64,000 nt of DNA, taken from assembly GCF_001187915.1 (NCBI RefSeq), contig NZ_LGIU01000064.1, positions 1 through 64,000 on the forward strand. Reading direction: 5' to 3'. This DNA comes from Arthrobacter sp. RIT-PI-e. Lineage in GTDB: Bacteria > Actinomycetota > Actinomycetes > Actinomycetales > Micrococcaceae. How positions within the stretch are numbered: the stretch's first letter is position 1; the number at the start of each line of letters is the position of its first letter. The position numbers and the translations under genes were made by a program. The notes beneath the pieces were generated by a model. That model worked only from the letters and a program-made list of their open reading frames with translations, made no database searches and had not been told where the DNA came from. Shown piece after piece: positions 38,748-50,480 of the stretch.

Positions 38748-40205
38748 TCAGAGGACCGCGATGGAGCGGTCGGTGGGCGCGACCGGCGCCGGGAGTTTGG
38801 TGGAACCCATCAGCCACTGGTCCACCGCTGCCGCGCACGCACGGCCCTCCGCGATGGCCCAGACGATGAGGGACTGCCCGCGGCCGGCGTCGCCGGCCGA
38901 GAAGACCCCGGGCGTGTTGGTCATGTAGTAGCCGTCGCGGGCGAGGTTCCCGCGGTCGTCGAACTCCGCCTGGACCTGCTCGGTGATACCGGCCGTCTCC
39001 GCACCGGTGAACCCGAGGGAGAGGAACACCAGATCCGCCGGGATCTCGCGCTCCGATCCGGCCTTCGGCACACGGCGACCGTCCACGAACTCGGTCTCGG
39101 CCACCGTGATCCCGCGGACGGCACCACCCTCGCCCACGAACTCCACCGTGGAGGCGAGGAAGTGACGTTCACCGCCCTCCTCGTGGGCGCTGGCGATGTC
39201 GAAGAGAGTGGGGAACGTGGGCCACGGCTGATCCGGCCTGCGCTCGGTGCTGGGCTGCTGGCCGATGGCGAGGGTGGTGACGCTCGCCGCCTTCTGCCGG
39301 TGCGCGGTGCCGAGGCAGTCCGCCCCGGTGTCCCCTCCTCCGAGGATCACCACGTGCTTGCCCTCGGCGTGGATCTGGTCCTCCACCTCCTCACCGGCCA
39401 CCACGCGGTTGGCCTGGACGAGGTAGTCCATGGCGAAGTGGACGCCCGTGAGCTCACGGCCCGGGATGGGCAGGTCACGCGGCACCGTGGCCCCCGTGGC
39501 CACCACCACGGCGTCGTACCGCCGCTTGAGCTGCCCCCAGCTGATGTCCTTGCCCACGTCCACACCTGTACGGAAGCGGGTGCCCTCGGCCTTCATCTGG
39601 TCCAGGCGGCGCTCCAGGTGGATCTTCTCCATCTTGAAGTCGGGGATCCCGTAGCGGAGCAGCCCGCCCACGCGGTCGTCCCGCTCGTACACCGCCACGG
39701 TGTGACCGGTACGCGTCAGCTGCTGGGCCGCGGCGAGCCCGGCCGGGCCGGAGCCGACGACGGCGATGGTGCGCCCGGTCAGACGCTCGGGCGGGTGTGG
39801 CTCCACCCATCCCTCGTCGAACGCCTGGTCCGCGATGGAGACCTCCACCTGCTTGATGGTCACGGGGGGCTGGTTGATCCCGAGCACGCAGGAGGACTCG
39901 CACGGCGCCGGGCACAGCCTGCCCGTGAACTCGGGGAAGTTGTTGGTCGCATGCAGGCGCTCGATGGCCTCGCGGTCCTTCTCCCGGTAGGTGAGGTCGT
40001 TCCACTCGGGGATCAGGTTCCCGAGCGGGCAGCCCTGGTGGCAGAACGGCACACCGCAGTCCATGCAGCGTCCGGCCTGCGACTTCAGGACGCCCTTCTC
40101 CTGCGCCTCGTACACCTCCTTCCAGTCCATGATGCGCACCGGTACGGGCCGGCGGGGTTGCGTCTGGCGCTCGCGCACCTTCATGAATCCGCGTGGGTCA
40201 GCCAC
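38748..40205 (-). CDS. gltD: Glutamate synthase (NADPH) small subunit
   Basis: 485 residues. The N-terminal part carries Fe-S cysteines ([16 protein letters not shown] and [12 protein letters not shown]), then FAD binding ([22 protein letters not shown]), NADPH binding ([13 protein letters not shown]) and a final [13 protein letters not shown] for FAD. GltD feeds electrons from NADPH to GltB. The GTG start at 40205 overlaps the last 8 bases of gltB, with GGAGGTGA just upstream inside gltB, so the subunits are translationally coupled. Confidence 0.96.
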   Translation of the reverse strand: MADPRGFMKVRERQTQPRRPVPVRIMDWKEVYEAQEKGVLKSQAGRCMDCGVPFCHQGCPLGNLIPEWNDLTYREKDREAIERLHATNNFPEFTGRLCPAPCESSCVLGINQPPVTIKQVEVSIADQAFDEGWVEPHPPERLTGRTIAVVGSGPAGLAAAQQLTRTGHTVAVYERDDRVGGLLRYGIPDFKMEKIHLERRLDQMKAEGTRFRTGVDVGKDISWGQLKRRYDAVVVATGATVPRDLPIPGRELTGVHFAMDYLVQANRVVAGEEVEDQIHAEGKHVVILGGGDTGADCLGTAHRQKAASVTTLAIGQQPSTERRPDQPWPTFPTLFDIASAHEEGGERHFLASTVEFVGEGGAVRGITVAETEFVDGRRVPKAGSEREIPADLVFLSLGFTGAETAGITEQVQAEFDDRGNLARDGYYMTNTPGVFSAGDAGRGQSLIVWAIAEGRACAAAVDQWLMGSTKLPAPVAPTDRSIAVL

Positions 40206-43200
40206 CGGTCACCTCCAGGATCTTGTTCCAGGTCTCTTCGCCGTCGGGGTCCAGCCCCTCCCGGGCGGCGGTGGTGCGGGCGTCCAGGACCGCGGCGTAG
40301 TCCCGTGGCAGCACCTTGGTGATGCGCGCGGTCGTGCCCGCGTAGTCCTCCAGCAGTTCCTCCGCCAGGGTCGATCCCGTCTCCTCGACGTGCTGGATCA
40401 GCAGCCGGCGGACGATCTCGGCGTCCTCGGCGTCGGGTTCGACGAGCAGCAGCTCACCGTTCTCCAGACTCTGCTTGTTCACGCGGGCGCGGTCCAGGTC
40501 CAGGACGAAGGCCGTCCCACCGGACATCCCGGCACCGAAGTTCCGGCCGGTGGGGCCGAGCCCCAGGGCCTGCCCGCCCGTCATGTACTCGCAGCCGTGG
40601 TCACCGATCCCCTCGGCCACCGCCGTGGCACCGGAGTTGCGGACCAGGAACCGCTCACCGACCTGACCCCGCAGGAACATCTCGCCGCTCGTGGCGCCGT
40701 ACCCGATCACGTTCCCCGCGATCACGTTGCGCTCGGCGCGGAACACGTTGGCGCGGTCGGGGCGGACGATCACGCGTCCGCCGGAGAGCCCCTTGCCCAC
40801 GTAGTCGTTCGAGTCGCCGAACAACCGCAGGGTGATCCCCGCCGGCAGGAAGGCGCCCAGCGACTGACCGGCCTGGCCGGTCAGCGTGACGTCGATGGTG
40901 TCCGGTGCCAGGGTTTCCAGAGCGAACGTCCGGGTGACCTCGTGCCCGAGCATGGTCCCCACCGAGCGGTCGGTGTTGACCACGTCCAGGGAGATCCGCA
41001 CCGGGGAGCGGTGCTGCAGCGCGTCGGCGCTCATCTCGATGAGCTTGTTGTCGAAGTGCAGGTCCAGCTCGTGGTTCTGCTGCAGCATGTTCCGCATCGG
41101 CTCGCCCGAGTCGAACTCGTTGCCGCGCAGGATCGGGTCCAGGTCGAGGCCGTCGGCCTTCCAGTGCTCGATCGCCTCCCGCGCGTCGAGCAGCTCGCTG
41201 TGCCCGATGGCCTCCTCCAGCGTGCGGAAGCCCAGCTCGGCGAGGATCTCCCGGACCTCCTCCGCGATGAACTCGAAGAAGTTGACCACGAACTCGGGCT
41301 TGCCGGTGAACCGGCTGCGCAGCTCCGGGTTCTGCGTGGCCACACCCACGGGGCAGGTGTCCAGGTGGCACACGCGCATCATGATGCAGCCGGTGACCAC
41401 GAGGGGCGCGGTGGCGAAACCGAACTCCTCCCCACCGAGCAGTGCGGCGATCACGACGTCGCGTCCGGTCTTCAGCTGACCGTCCACCTGCACCACCACG
41501 CGGTCCCGGAGACCGTTAAGCATCAGGGTCTGCTGGGTCTCGGCGAGACCCAGCTCCCACGGGATCCCGGCGTGCTTCAGGGAGTTCAGGGGGCTCGCGC
41601 CGGTGCCACCGTCATGACCGGACACCAGGACGACGTCGGCCTTGGCCTTCGTGACTCCCGCGGCGACCGTGCCGATCCCCACCTCAGAGACGAGCTTGAC
41701 GTGCACCCGGGCGCGCGGGTTGGAGCGCTTGAGGTCGTAGATCAGCTGGGCGAGGTCCTCGATGGAGTAGATGTCGTGGTGCGGCGGCGGCGAGATGAGC
41801 GCCACGCCCGGCGTGGAGTGGCGGGTGCGCGCGATCCACGGGTACACCTTCTGGCTCATGAGCTGGCCGCCCTCACCGGGCTTGGCTCCCTGGGCCATCT
41901 TGATCTGGATGTCGTCGGCGTTGGTCAGGTAGAGGCTCGTGACGCCGAAGCGGCCGGAGGCCACCTGCTTGATCGAGGAGCGCCGCTCCGGGTCCATCAG
42001 GCGGTCCACGTCCTCGCCGCCCTCACCCGTGTTGGAACGTCCGCCCAGCCGGTTCATCGCGATGGCCAGCGTCTCGTGCGCCTCCTGCGAGATGGACCCG
42101 TAGCTCATGGCGCCGGTCTGGAACCGCTTCACGATCGCGGAGACGGGCTCCACCTCGTCGATGCCGATGGGCTCACGGGCGTCACCGCGCAGCTTGAGCA
42201 GACCGCGGAGCGTCATCAGCTCCCGCGACTGGTCGTCCACGCCACGGGTGTAGGCCTTGAAGATGTCGTAGCGGCGCTCGCGCGTGGCGTGCTGCAGGCG
42301 GAAGACCGTCTCGGGGTTGAAGAGGTGCGGGGGTCCTTCCCGCCGCCACTGGTACTCCCCCCCGTTGTCCAGGCCGCGGTGCGGGTCCTCGATGCCGTCC
42401 TCGGGGTAGGCGCTCTCGTGGCGTGCTGCCGTCTCCTTGGCGATCACGTCGAGACCCACGCCGCCCAGCTGGGTCTGCGTGCCGTGGAAGTACTCGTCCA
42501 CCAGTTCCTGCGAGAGTCCCAGCGCCTCGAAGGTCTGGGCACCGCAGTAGGAGCTGACGGTGGAGATGCCCATCTTGGACATGATCTTCAGCACGCCCTT
42601 GCCGAGGCCCTTGATGAGGTTGGTCACGGCCTTCTCCGCCGTCACGCCGGTGATGTCCCCGTTGCGGACCAGCTCCTCGCAGCTCTCCATCGCGAGGTAG
42701 GGGTTCACCGCGGACGCCCCGTACCCGATGAGTACCGCGATGTGGTGGACCTCGCGGACGTCGCCGGCCTCCACCACGAGGGAGGTCTTCGTGCGGGTGG
42801 CGCTGCGCAGGAGGTGGTGGTGCACGGCGCTGGTCAGGAGCAGGGACGGGATGGGCGCCCACTGCGCGTTGGAGTCGCGGTCCGAGAGCACCACGTACTC
42901 CACCCCGCGGTTGAGCGCACTGGAGACCTGCTCGCAGATCTCCGCGAGCCGTGCACGGAGGGCGGCCTCGCCGCCGTCGTGCCGGTACAGCCCGCGCACA
43001 CGGACCGCGAGGCGGTCGCCGTCGGCCGTCTCCACGTTGGCGATCTTGGCCAGCTCGTCGTTGGTGATCACGGGGAACTTCAGGGCGATCTGCTTCGAGC
43101 GGACCCGGCCGGTGGAGAGCAGGTTGCCGTCGGGGCCGATCGTGACGCCCATCGAGGTGACGAGCTCCTCGCGGATGGAGTCGAGCGGGGGGTTGGTCAC

Positions 43201-44808
43201 CTGGGCGAAGGACTGCACGAAGTAGTCGAACAGGAGCCGCGGCCGCTTGGAGAGCACGGCGATCGGGGTGTCCGAGCCCATCGCGCCGAGCGGTTCCGCG
43301 GCGTTCTTCGCCATGGGGCCGAGCAGGATGCGCAGTTCCTCCTGCGTGTACCCGAAGGTGCGCTGGCGCCGGTTGATGGAGGCCTTGGTGTGGATGACGT
43401 GCTCGCGCTCCGGCAGGTCCTCGAGCTGGAGCAGGTTCTCCTTCACCCACTCACCCCACGGGTTCGCGGCGGCCACCTCGGCCTTGATCTCGCGGTCCTC
43501 GATGAGGCGCCCCTCCTCGGTGTCGACGAGGAACATCTTCCCCGGTGACACCCGGCCCTTCCGGACCACGCGGGCAGGATCGATGTCCAGCACCCCCACC
43601 TCGGAGGCCAGGACCACGAGACCGTCCTCGGTGACCCAGTACCGTGCCGGCCGCAGGCCGTTGCGGTCCAGGACAGCCCCGACGAGACGACCGTCGGTGA
43701 AGGACACCGCGGCGGGGCCGTCCCAGGGCTCCATGAGCATGGAGTGGTACTGGTAGAAGGCACGCCGCGCGGGATCCATGGTGGCGTGGTTCTCCCACGC
43801 CTCCGGGATCATCATCATGATGGCGTGGGTGATCGGGCGTCCGGAGAGGGTCAGGAGCTCGGCGACCTCGTCGAAGGACGCTGAGTCGGAGGCCCCCGGT
43901 GTGCAGATGGGGTACAGCTCCTCGGGGGAGTCCCCGAGCAGCGGGTTGGAGAGCATGGACTGCCGGGCCCGCATCCAGTTCCGGTTGCCCTTGACCGTGT
44001 TGATCTCCCCGTTGTGGGCGATGGTCCGGAAGGGCTGGGCCAGCGGCCAGGAGGGGAACGTGTTGGTGGAGAAGCGCGAGTGGACGATCCCGAGGCGCGT
44101 CTTGAAACGTTCGTCGGACAGGTCCGGGTAGAAGGGCTCGAGCTGGGCCGTGGTCACCATGCCCTTGTAGACGATGGTCCTCGAGGACAGCGAGGGGAAG
44201 TACACGCCGTACTTGTTCTGGGCGCGCTTGCGCACCCGGAACGCCTTCGCGTCGAGGTCCGCCGGGTCGCCGTCGGTCGGGGCGAGGAAGAGCTGCACGA
44301 AGTGCGGCATGCAGGAGCGGGCCATGGCACCCACGAGATCGGCGACGATCGGCACCACGCGCCAGCCGAGCACCCGGAGCCCCTCCGCCTCCGCGAGGGA
44401 CTCGAGGCCGGTGCGGGCCGTCTCCTCCTCCTTGGCCTCGGCGGGCAGGAACGCCGTCCCCACCACGTACGACCCTGCCGGCGGGAGGTCGAACCCCACG
44501 ACGGCGCGGAAGAACTCGTCGGGGATCTGCGTGAGCAGGCCCGCGCCGTCGCCCGTGCCCTCGTCGGCGCCCACGGCGCCGCGGTGCTCGAGGTTGCGCA
44601 GCGCCGTGAGGGCGGCGTCCACGATGTCGTGCCCCGGTTCGCCGCGGAGGGTGGCGATGACGGCGAGGCCGCAGGCGTCCTTCTCGTTCTCCGGGTCGTA
44701 GAGACCCTGGGCGGCGGGGAGCGCCGCGAAACGGCTGAAGGGCGATTCCGCGACCGGCGTCGTGCCGTTGTCTGCTGCGGCGGATGTGCCCGATGTGAAA
44801 GCATTCAT
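40198..44808 (-). CDS. gltB: Glutamate synthase (NADPH) large subunit
   Basis: 1536 residues. After a 45-residue propeptide, Cys46 in DACGLAVIA is the N-terminal nucleophile of the class II glutamine amidotransferase domain. The central and FMN-binding synthase domains follow ([12 protein letters not shown]), the 3Fe-4S cysteines are [15 protein letters not shown], and a GXGXG beta-helix domain ends the protein ([20 protein letters not shown]). It makes two glutamates from 2-oxoglutarate and glutamine. ATG at 44808 with AAGGA upstream. It is first in the gltBD operon and has a long untranslated leader. Confidence 0.97.
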   Translation of the reverse strand: MNAFTSGTSAAADNGTTPVAESPFSRFAALPAAQGLYDPENEKDACGLAVIATLRGEPGHDIVDAALTALRNLEHRGAVGADEGTGDGAGLLTQIPDEFFRAVVGFDLPPAGSYVVGTAFLPAEAKEEETARTGLESLAEAEGLRVLGWRVVPIVADLVGAMARSCMPHFVQLFLAPTDGDPADLDAKAFRVRKRAQNKYGVYFPSLSSRTIVYKGMVTTAQLEPFYPDLSDERFKTRLGIVHSRFSTNTFPSWPLAQPFRTIAHNGEINTVKGNRNWMRARQSMLSNPLLGDSPEELYPICTPGASDSASFDEVAELLTLSGRPITHAIMMMIPEAWENHATMDPARRAFYQYHSMLMEPWDGPAAVSFTDGRLVGAVLDRNGLRPARYWVTEDGLVVLASEVGVLDIDPARVVRKGRVSPGKMFLVDTEEGRLIEDREIKAEVAAANPWGEWVKENLLQLEDLPEREHVIHTKASINRRQRTFGYTQEELRILLGPMAKNAAEPLGAMGSDTPIAVLSKRPRLLFDYFVQSFAQVTNPPLDSIREELVTSMGVTIGPDGNLLSTGRVRSKQIALKFPVITNDELAKIANVETADGDRLAVRVRGLYRHDGGEAALRARLAEICEQVSSALNRGVEYVVLSDRDSNAQWAPIPSLLLTSAVHHHLLRSATRTKTSLVVEAGDVREVHHIAVLIGYGASAVNPYLAMESCEELVRNGDITGVTAEKAVTNLIKGLGKGVLKIMSKMGISTVSSYCGAQTFEALGLSQELVDEYFHGTQTQLGGVGLDVIAKETAARHESAYPEDGIEDPHRGLDNGGEYQWRREGPPHLFNPETVFRLQHATRERRYDIFKAYTRGVDDQSRELMTLRGLLKLRGDAREPIGIDEVEPVSAIVKRFQTGAMSYGSISQEAHETLAIAMNRLGGRSNTGEGGEDVDRLMDPERRSSIKQVASGRFGVTSLYLTNADDIQIKMAQGAKPGEGGQLMSQKVYPWIARTRHSTPGVALISPPPHHDIYSIEDLAQLIYDLKRSNPRARVHVKLVSEVGIGTVAAGVTKAKADVVLVSGHDGGTGASPLNSLKHAGIPWELGLAETQQTLMLNGLRDRVVVQVDGQLKTGRDVVIAALLGGEEFGFATAPLVVTGCIMMRVCHLDTCPVGVATQNPELRSRFTGKPEFVVNFFEFIAEEVREILAELGFRTLEEAIGHSELLDAREAIEHWKADGLDLDPILRGNEFDSGEPMRNMLQQNHELDLHFDNKLIEMSADALQHRSPVRISLDVVNTDRSVGTMLGHEVTRTFALETLAPDTIDVTLTGQAGQSLGAFLPAGITLRLFGDSNDYVGKGLSGGRVIVRPDRANVFRAERNVIAGNVIGYGATSGEMFLRGQVGERFLVRNSGATAVAEGIGDHGCEYMTGGQALGLGPTGRNFGAGMSGGTAFVLDLDRARVNKQSLENGELLLVEPDAEDAEIVRRLLIQHVEETGSTLAEELLEDYAGTTARITKVLPRDYAAVLDARTTAAREGLDPDGEETWNKILEVTGG

Positions 44809-45167
44809 AGAAAGGATCCTTCCCCCATGATGGAGCGTCGGGAGGGGACGGCCTCGGCCCCGTGGGTCCCGCACGGGCGGGAGCAGTACGTCTGTCACGA
44901 ACACGTCCGCCGGCGGGCCCCACCCGGCGCCTGTCGGCGGGAAGGAGCCCTGGTCGTGCTGTACCGGGCGGAAGCGGTGGCGGTGCGGGCTCGGACGGTG
45001 ATCCAGCCGTTGCACCAGGGGCCCACGACTGTGTGGTCCGGAGTTCCCGACGAGCGGTGGCCCGGGGACTACGGGAACGGATGTCCTCGGGAACACGCGG
45101 TTCCACGCGACGCCCCGGACGGCATGCTGCTACCCGGGACCCGTTTGTTTCCGAAAGATTACCACGA
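44809..45167 (-). promoter_or_regulatory. 359-base gltB upstream region with long leader
   Basis: No gene is recognised here. On the minus strand TAATCT at 45161-45156 is a good -10 just past the lgt end, giving a leader of about 340 bases before gltB. It contains a possible 18-codon reading frame at 45125-45069 with no ribosome-binding site, and several short inverted repeats. It does not match the known cyanobacterial glutamine riboswitch by eye. Regulation by nitrogen status is inference. Confidence 0.45.
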
Positions 45168-46199
45168 TCACTTCGCGGGTTTTCCCCGGTCCTCCACCGC
45201 TCGATCACCCGTGACCGGAGCGGTGTCCGGGGCTGCAGCTCCCCCGGTTCCCGGAGGCATCAGCCCCTCCCCGGTGGCGGTGGGCACCGGCTGCTGCGCG
45301 CCGTCCGTGACGGCGCCGGTCTCCTGCGGTTCGCGACCCGGCAGGTACACGGAGGCGGGGACCTCGCGTCCGCGCCGGACGGCGAGCATCACGAGGATCC
45401 CCAGCGAGATCAGGAACACCACGATGCTGGTCCACACGTTCAGGCGCTGCGTGACGCCGAAGAAGGTGACCAGCTCGGCGTCGTCGATCCGGAGGGTCTC
45501 GATCCAGACCCGGCCGAGGGTGTAGTAGGCGGCGTAGAGCCAGAACATCCGCCCTCCGCGCAGGCGGAACCTGCGTGCCAGCAGCAGGAGCAGCGCGACC
45601 CCGGCGAGGTTCCAGAGGAGTTCGTAGAGGAACGTGGGGTGGAAGAGCGTGCCCGGTTCCTGCGTCCGCGGGAAGTTGGGGCTCGACGCGTCGATCTCGA
45701 GGCCCCACGGGAGATCGGTGGGGGCGCCGAAGAGCTCCTGGTTGAACCAGTTGCCGAGCCGCCCGATGGCCTGGGCCAGGAGGATGCCCGGTGCGGCGGC
45801 GTCCGCGAAGGCCGAGAGCCGCACACCGGCCCGGCGCGCCCCGATCCACGCACCCACGGCCCCGAGGGCGATCGCACCCCAGATCCCCAGGCCGCCCAGC
45901 CAGATCATGGGGATGCGGCTCAGGTCCCCCTGCGGCCCGAAGTACGCCTCGGGCGAGGAGACCACGTGGTAGAGCCGGCCGCCGATGATGCCGAAGGGGA
46001 CCGCCCAGATGGCGATGTCCCAGATGGTCTCCGCGCGCCCGCCGGAGGCGACGAAGCGCTTCTGGGTGACGAGCAGCGCCAGGACGATGCCGATGAGGAT
46101 GAACAGGGCGTAGGCGTGCAGGGTGACCGGGCCGAGGGACAGGCTGGCCCACTCGGCGGGCGGGCTCGGGATCGAGGCCGCGAACCGGATGCTGTTCAC
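45168..46199 (-). CDS. lgt: Prolipoprotein diacylglyceryl transferase
   Basis: 343 residues with about seven membrane helices. The Lgt signature GRLGNWFNQELFG is present, with WLGGLGIWGA and the periplasm-facing GGRLYHVV. It attaches diacylglycerol from phosphatidylglycerol to the lipobox cysteine, as needed for the lipoproteins in this window. About 70 C-terminal residues after the last helix are polar and likely disordered. The GTG start overlaps the trpA stop (GTGA), so it is the last gene of the trp operon, an order common in actinobacteria. Confidence 0.95.
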   Translation of the reverse strand: MNSIRFAASIPSPPAEWASLSLGPVTLHAYALFILIGIVLALLVTQKRFVASGGRAETIWDIAIWAVPFGIIGGRLYHVVSSPEAYFGPQGDLSRIPMIWLGGLGIWGAIALGAVGAWIGARRAGVRLSAFADAAAPGILLAQAIGRLGNWFNQELFGAPTDLPWGLEIDASSPNFPRTQEPGTLFHPTFLYELLWNLAGVALLLLLARRFRLRGGRMFWLYAAYYTLGRVWIETLRIDDAELVTFFGVTQRLNVWTSIVVFLISLGILVMLAVRRGREVPASVYLPGREPQETGAVTDGAQQPVPTATGEGLMPPGTGGAAAPDTAPVTGDRAVEDRGKPAK

Positions 46200-47032
46200 G
46201 CGGCGGTCCTCGGCGTACCGGTGCTGAGCTCACGCGTGAGCTCGGCCACCGCCGGGACACCGCCGTCCCGCAGGGCCGCCACGAGGGCCGTCCCCACGAT
46301 CACGCCGTCGGCGTAGGCGCCGATCTCCCGCACCTGGGCGGAGGAGGAGACCCCGAGACCCACGCAGACGCGGTCCGCGCCAGCCCCGTGGGCGGCGTCC
46401 ACCACGGCCTGCGCGGCGGCTCCCACCGAGGTGCGGGCACCGGTCACCCCCATCACGGAGACGGCGTACACGAAGCCGCGGCTCGCCTCCACCGTGGTCT
46501 GCATGCGCTTCTGCGAGGTGGACGGCGCCACGAGGAACACGCGGTCCAGTCCGAACTCCTCGGGGGCCTCGAGCCACTCGGCGGCCTCGTCGGGCACCAG
46601 GTCCGGGGTGATGAGACCGGCACCGCCTGCGGCGGCCAGGCGCTCGGCGAACGCGCGCACGCCCATCCGCATCACGGGGTTCCAGTAGGTCATCACGAGC
46701 ACCGCGGCATCCGTGCGCCGGGTGATCCCCTCGACCACCTCGAAGATCTGTGGCACGGTGAAGCCCTGTGCCAGGGCCTCCACCGTGGCCTCCTGGATCA
46801 CGTGGCCGTCCATCACGGGGTCGGAGTACGGGATCCCGATCTCGATCAGGTCCGCCCCGTTCTCGGCCAGGGCGATCCCGGCCTCGATGCTCGTCGGCAC
46901 GTCCGGGAAACCCGCGGGCAGGTACCCGATGAGCGCCGTGCGGCCCTCGCCGCGGGCCTTCTCGATCGCCGCGGCGGCCTTGGAACCGCTGCTGCCGGAT
47001 GTCGTGTCCGGGCTGCTGGGCTGCGTCGTCAC
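46196..47032 (-). CDS. trpA: Tryptophan synthase alpha subunit
   Basis: 278 residues. The catalytic glutamate and aspartate lie in [15 protein letters not shown], and the barrel closes with [11 protein letters not shown] and VIVGTALV for the phosphate-binding site. It cleaves indole-3-glycerol phosphate to indole, channelled to TrpB. The GTG start overlaps the trpB stop (GTGA), with GGAGG upstream within trpB. About 20 Ser/Gly/Thr-rich N-terminal residues precede the conserved domain. Confidence 0.97.
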   Translation of the reverse strand: MTTQPSSPDTTSGSSGSKAAAAIEKARGEGRTALIGYLPAGFPDVPTSIEAGIALAENGADLIEIGIPYSDPVMDGHVIQEATVEALAQGFTVPQIFEVVEGITRRTDAAVLVMTYWNPVMRMGVRAFAERLAAAGGAGLITPDLVPDEAAEWLEAPEEFGLDRVFLVAPSTSQKRMQTTVEASRGFVYAVSVMGVTGARTSVGAAAQAVVDAAHGAGADRVCVGLGVSSSAQVREIGAYADGVIVGTALVAALRDGGVPAVAELTRELSTGTPRTAA

Positions 47033-48387
47033 AGCTGCTCCCCCTCCTCGGCAATCTCCTGCTCGGCGCTGTCGTCCGGCAGGAGGTCGAAGTATCCTGC
47101 GGCAGTGGCCACGTCCTTGTCGCCGCGGCCGGACAGGCTCACGATGACCACCCTGTCGCTCGGGCGCTCGTCCGGGCCGAGATCCGCGGCGAGGCGCCGG
47201 CCGATCTTCATGGCACCGGCGAGGGCGTGCGCGGTCTCGATCGCGGGGATGATCCCCTCGCTGCGGCTGAGCACCTTGAAGGCCTCCATCGCCTCGGCGT
47301 CGGTGATCGGCTCGTAGTGGGCCCGCCCGATGTCGGCGAGGTACGCGTGCTCCGGTCCGACGCCGGGGTAGTCGAGCCCCGCGGAGATGGAGTGGGACTC
47401 CATGGTCTGGCCGTCCTCGTCCTGCATGAGGTAGGAGCGCGCCCCGTGCAGCACGCCGGGACGCCCGAGCGTGATGGTGGCCGCGTGCCTCCCGGTCTCC
47501 ACCCCCTCACCCCCGGCCTCGAACCCGTACAGCGCCACCGAGGGATCATCGAGGAAGCCGTGGAAGATCCCGATCGCGTTCGAGCCGCCGCCCACGCAGG
47601 CGCACACCGCGTCGGGGAGCCTGCCCGTCTGCTCGAGGATCTGCTCGCGGGCCTCCTCACCGATCACCTCGTGGAAGAAGCGCACCATCGCGGGGAAGGG
47701 GTGGGCGCCCGCCGCGGTACCGAGGAGGTAGTGCGTGGTGTCCACGTTGGCCACCCAGTCCCGCAGGGCGTCGTTGATGGCGTCCTTCAGGGTCTGGGAC
47801 CCGTTGGTCACCGGGATCACGGTGGCGCCGAGGAGCTGCATCCGTGCCACGTTCAGCGCCTGCCGCCGCGTGTCCTCCGCGCCCATGTAGACCACGCACT
47901 CGAGGTCGAGCAGCGCGGCGGCCGTGGCGCTGGCGACGCCGTGCTGACCCGCGCCGGTCTCGGCGATGATGCGCGTCTTGCCCATGCGCTTGGCGAGCAG
48001 CGCCTGGCCGAGCACGTTGTTGATCTTGTGCGAGCCCGTGTGGTTCAGGTCCTCGCGCTTGAGGAACACCCGGACCCCGCCGCAGTGCTCGGCGAAGCTC
48101 TTCGCTTCGGTGAGCAGCGACGGCCGGCCGGCGTAGTTCCTGTTGAGCTCCGCGATCTGCGCGGTGAACTCGGGATCCGCCCTGGCCTGCTCGAAGGTCT
48201 CCTGCAGCTCGTCGATCGCCGCGATGAGGGATTCGGGCATCCAGCGGCCGCCGTAGGACCCGAAGTAGGGTCCGGGCGCGTTCCGCAGACTCCGGTCGTG
48301 GCTGAGGAAGGCCTCGGCCGCTCCGTCCCCGATGGGGTCCGGGGTCCCGGTGCCGTCCGGACCGGTGCCCTGGTGCGTGTCAGTCAT
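47029..48387 (-). CDS. trpB: Tryptophan synthase beta subunit
   Basis: 452 residues, TrpB1 type. The PLP lysine is in [11 protein letters not shown] and the phosphate loop is [10 protein letters not shown]. It condenses indole with serine to tryptophan. About 35 extra N-terminal residues precede the conserved [15 protein letters not shown]. It follows trpC after an 84-base gap in which no separate promoter is clear, and is coupled to trpA by a GTGA overlap. Confidence 0.97.
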   Translation of the reverse strand: MTDTHQGTGPDGTGTPDPIGDGAAEAFLSHDRSLRNAPGPYFGSYGGRWMPESLIAAIDELQETFEQARADPEFTAQIAELNRNYAGRPSLLTEAKSFAEHCGGVRVFLKREDLNHTGSHKINNVLGQALLAKRMGKTRIIAETGAGQHGVASATAAALLDLECVVYMGAEDTRRQALNVARMQLLGATVIPVTNGSQTLKDAINDALRDWVANVDTTHYLLGTAAGAHPFPAMVRFFHEVIGEEAREQILEQTGRLPDAVCACVGGGSNAIGIFHGFLDDPSVALYGFEAGGEGVETGRHAATITLGRPGVLHGARSYLMQDEDGQTMESHSISAGLDYPGVGPEHAYLADIGRAHYEPITDAEAMEAFKVLSRSEGIIPAIETAHALAGAMKIGRRLAADLGPDERPSDRVVIVSLSGRGDKDVATAAGYFDLLPDDSAEQEIAEEGEQL

Positions 48388-48471
48388 GACTTCGACGATC
48401 CTCTTCTGTTGTCCTGCCCGGGCGGTGATACCGCCGGGTCGTGCCTCCGGCCCCGCACGACGTCGGGGCGG

Positions 48472-49299
48472 TCAGCCGTGTGCGGGGGCGTCGGCGTGGT
48501 CCCACGCCGCCCGCCCCACGGTCCGGAACTCCGCGATGGTGGCGGCGGGGTCCCGGTGGCGTACCAGTGCCTCTCCCACGAGGACGGCCTGGGCACCGTT
48601 CCCCGCGTAGTCCGCCACGTCGGTGGCGTCCCGGACCCCCGACTCGGCGATCACCACGGTCCCAGCCGGGATCAGGCCGGCGAGGGGGGCGAACACCCCG
48701 CGGTCGATCTCGAGGGTCTTCAGGTTGCGGACGTTGACCCCGATGATCCGCGCACCCACCGCCACCGCGCGCTCCACCTCACCCGCGGTGTGCGTCTCCA
48801 CGATGGCGTTCATGCCCAGTTCATGGGTCAACGCGAGGAAGGAGGACAGCTCGGCGTCGGTGAGCGCCGCGACGATCAGCAGGACGACGTCGGCACCGTG
48901 GGCCCTCGCCTCCCAGATCTGGTACGCGTCGACCGTGAAGTCCTTGCGCAGGACCGGGACGCCCACGGCGGCACGGACGGCGTCGAGGGCGGCGGGGGAA
49001 CCGCCGACCCGCCGTTCCTCCGTGAGGACGGAGATCACGGCGGCACCGCCGGCCGCGTACGCTCCCGCGAGGTCCGCCGGGTCCGCGATGTCGGCCAGCG
49101 GTCCCTTGGACGGGCTGCTGCGCTTGACCTCGGCGATGACCGCCAGGGATCCCGGTGCTCCCGCCCCGAGGGCCGAGAAGGCGTCCAGGGGTGCCACCGC
49201 GGCGAGCGCCGCGGCCCGCACGTCCTCGAGGGGCACCTGCTGGCGGCGTTCCGCGAGGTCCTCGCGTACGCCGGCGATGATGTCGTCGAGGACCGTCAT
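48472..49299 (-). CDS. trpC: Indole-3-glycerol phosphate synthase
   Basis: 275 residues, a single TIM barrel without a fused TrpF. The family motif [13 protein letters not shown] is intact, with [17 protein letters not shown] and [13 protein letters not shown] as further active-site strands. It closes the indole ring from CdRP. Its ATG directly follows the stop of the HGxxPAAW gene (TAGATG), so the two are cotranscribed. No trpD, trpF or trpG lies in the window, so the rest of the pathway is elsewhere. Confidence 0.97.
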   Translation of the reverse strand: MTVLDDIIAGVREDLAERRQQVPLEDVRAAALAAVAPLDAFSALGAGAPGSLAVIAEVKRSSPSKGPLADIADPADLAGAYAAGGAAVISVLTEERRVGGSPAALDAVRAAVGVPVLRKDFTVDAYQIWEARAHGADVVLLIVAALTDAELSSFLALTHELGMNAIVETHTAGEVERAVAVGARIIGVNVRNLKTLEIDRGVFAPLAGLIPAGTVVIAESGVRDATDVADYAGNGAQAVLVGEALVRHRDPAATIAEFRTVGRAAWDHADAPAHG

Positions 49300-49605
49300 C
49301 TAGTGACCGTGGCTCTTCAGCTTGGAGCCGCCCACCCCGTAGCCGAGCTTGCGCATCACGCCCCCGATGATCAGCCCCACGAACATCACGGCGATCCCGG
49401 CCCAGAAGAGCAGCGTGCCGAGGTCGTGGTTGCCCTCGGTGCTGGCGAGGATGTAGGCGAACGAGGCGACGGCGGCACCGGCGAGCATGACGAGCACGCA
49501 CGTCCAGGCCGCAGGGCTGTTGCCGTGGCCGATCGTCTCGTCACCCATCCGGGCGTGGGACTCGGCGGCGTTGCGGTGCGGGGAGTTGCGGGTCTCTGCG
49601 GCCAT
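49300..49605 (-). CDS. HGxxPAAW-motif membrane protein
   Basis: 101 residues with two membrane helices (WTCVLVMLAGAAVASFAYIL and TLLFWAGIAVMFVGLIIGGVM) and the name-giving motif HGNSPAAW just before the first helix. This small family is found in actinobacterial trp operons between trpE and trpC; its function is unknown. The conserved location suggests a link to tryptophan synthesis or transport. The N-terminal 25 residues are hydrophilic. AAGGAG precedes the ATG. Confidence 0.85.
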   Translation of the reverse strand: MAAETRNSPHRNAAESHARMGDETIGHGNSPAAWTCVLVMLAGAAVASFAYILASTEGNHDLGTLLFWAGIAVMFVGLIIGGVMRKLGYGVGGSKLKSHGH

Positions 49606-49706
49606 GGGGGATCTCCTTCGAACGGGTTCGGACCTATTCTGCCATTGATGGTGCGGACCGGCCGAACGGTATCGCCGCGGGTGGTCGGGGTGGGACGGGG
49701 ATCCCG

Positions 49707-50480
49707 TCAGGTCGGGTCGTTGCCCCGCGACAGCTCGTCCCAGCTGTCGATCTCCCGGGCGTGCGTGCTCCCCCCGGTGCGCCTCGACGGCCGCCGGCCG
49801 GGCCGGCCGGCATCGCCCTGGACGCCGCCCGGGCCCGCGGCCCCCGCCGCGTCGACCGGTGTACCGTCATCCTCCGGCCCCGCACCCGGCGCCACGGCGC
49901 GGGTGGGCGGGGGTGGTGCTCCGGGCGGCAGGCCTCCGGGGGCGGCAGCACCCGGGCGGGCCGCCCCGGCGGCGTACTCCCGGTTCACCCGCCACGTCCT
50001 CCCGGCGAGGACCACCCACACCGCGGCGGCGACGAGCAGCACTCCTCCGAGGGTCGCGATCCAGGGCATCACGGTGGCGTCGGTCCGGGCACCCTCCACC
50101 CCGCTCACCCCGATCGCCGCTCCGACGGCCGGCCCGGCTGCGGAGGCGGGATCGAGCGCCACACCCGCCGCGGTCACGGCGATCCCCGCTCCGGAGAGGA
50201 CGAGGAGGACGGTGATCACCCAGCGGGCGGCGCGCCCGGCGATGGAGACGGCGAGCGCCGCGGCGAGCGCCACGAGGGCGAACGCCGTCACCGGGGTCGC
50301 CGCGTCGCTCCCGGCGATCCGCAGATCGGGGGTGAGCACGGCGTCCTGCGGCAGGCCCACCGTCCCCCAGGTCTGGGCGCTGGAGACGAAGACGAGCAGC
50401 GCCAGGGCCACGATGCCGAGCACCACGACTCCCCTGCGGGCGAGCCGGCCCGGCGGCGGCTGCTGCAGCGCGGCGCTCAC
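49707..50480 (-). CDS. Trp-operon-associated membrane protein
   Basis: 257 residues with four predicted helices in the first 170 residues (GVVVLGIVALALLVFVSS; AFALVALAAALAVSI; WVITVLLVLSGAGIAV; IATLGGVLLVAAAVWVVLA) and a long Pro/Gly/Ala-rich cytosolic tail ending in EIDSWDELSRG. This matches the actinobacterial Trp_oprn_chp family (TIGR02234). Function is unknown. The GTG start overlaps the trpE stop (GTGA). The motif SSAQTWGTV after helix 1 is typical of the family. Confidence 0.85.
   Translation of the reverse strand: MSAALQQPPPGRLARRGVVVLGIVALALLVFVSSAQTWGTVGLPQDAVLTPDLRIAGSDAATPVTAFALVALAAALAVSIAGRAARWVITVLLVLSGAGIAVTAAGVALDPASAAGPAVGAAIGVSGVEGARTDATVMPWIATLGGVLLVAAAVWVVLAGRTWRVNREYAAGAARPGAAAPGGLPPGAPPPPTRAVAPGAGPEDDGTPVDAAGAAGPGGVQGDAGRPGRRPSRRTGGSTHAREIDSWDELSRGNDPT

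Noticed and set aside
37176-43548. Very long plus-strand reading frames (over 1000 codons) across pyk, gltD and gltB
   Set aside because: They are antisense to well-supported genes, have His/Gln/Val/Leu-biased shadow composition typical of high-GC DNA, and no ribosome-binding sites or family motifs.
45069-45125. 18-codon reading frame in the gltB leader as an attenuator peptide
   Set aside because: No ribosome-binding site, no run of Glu or Gln codons, and no paired terminator/antiterminator was recognised.
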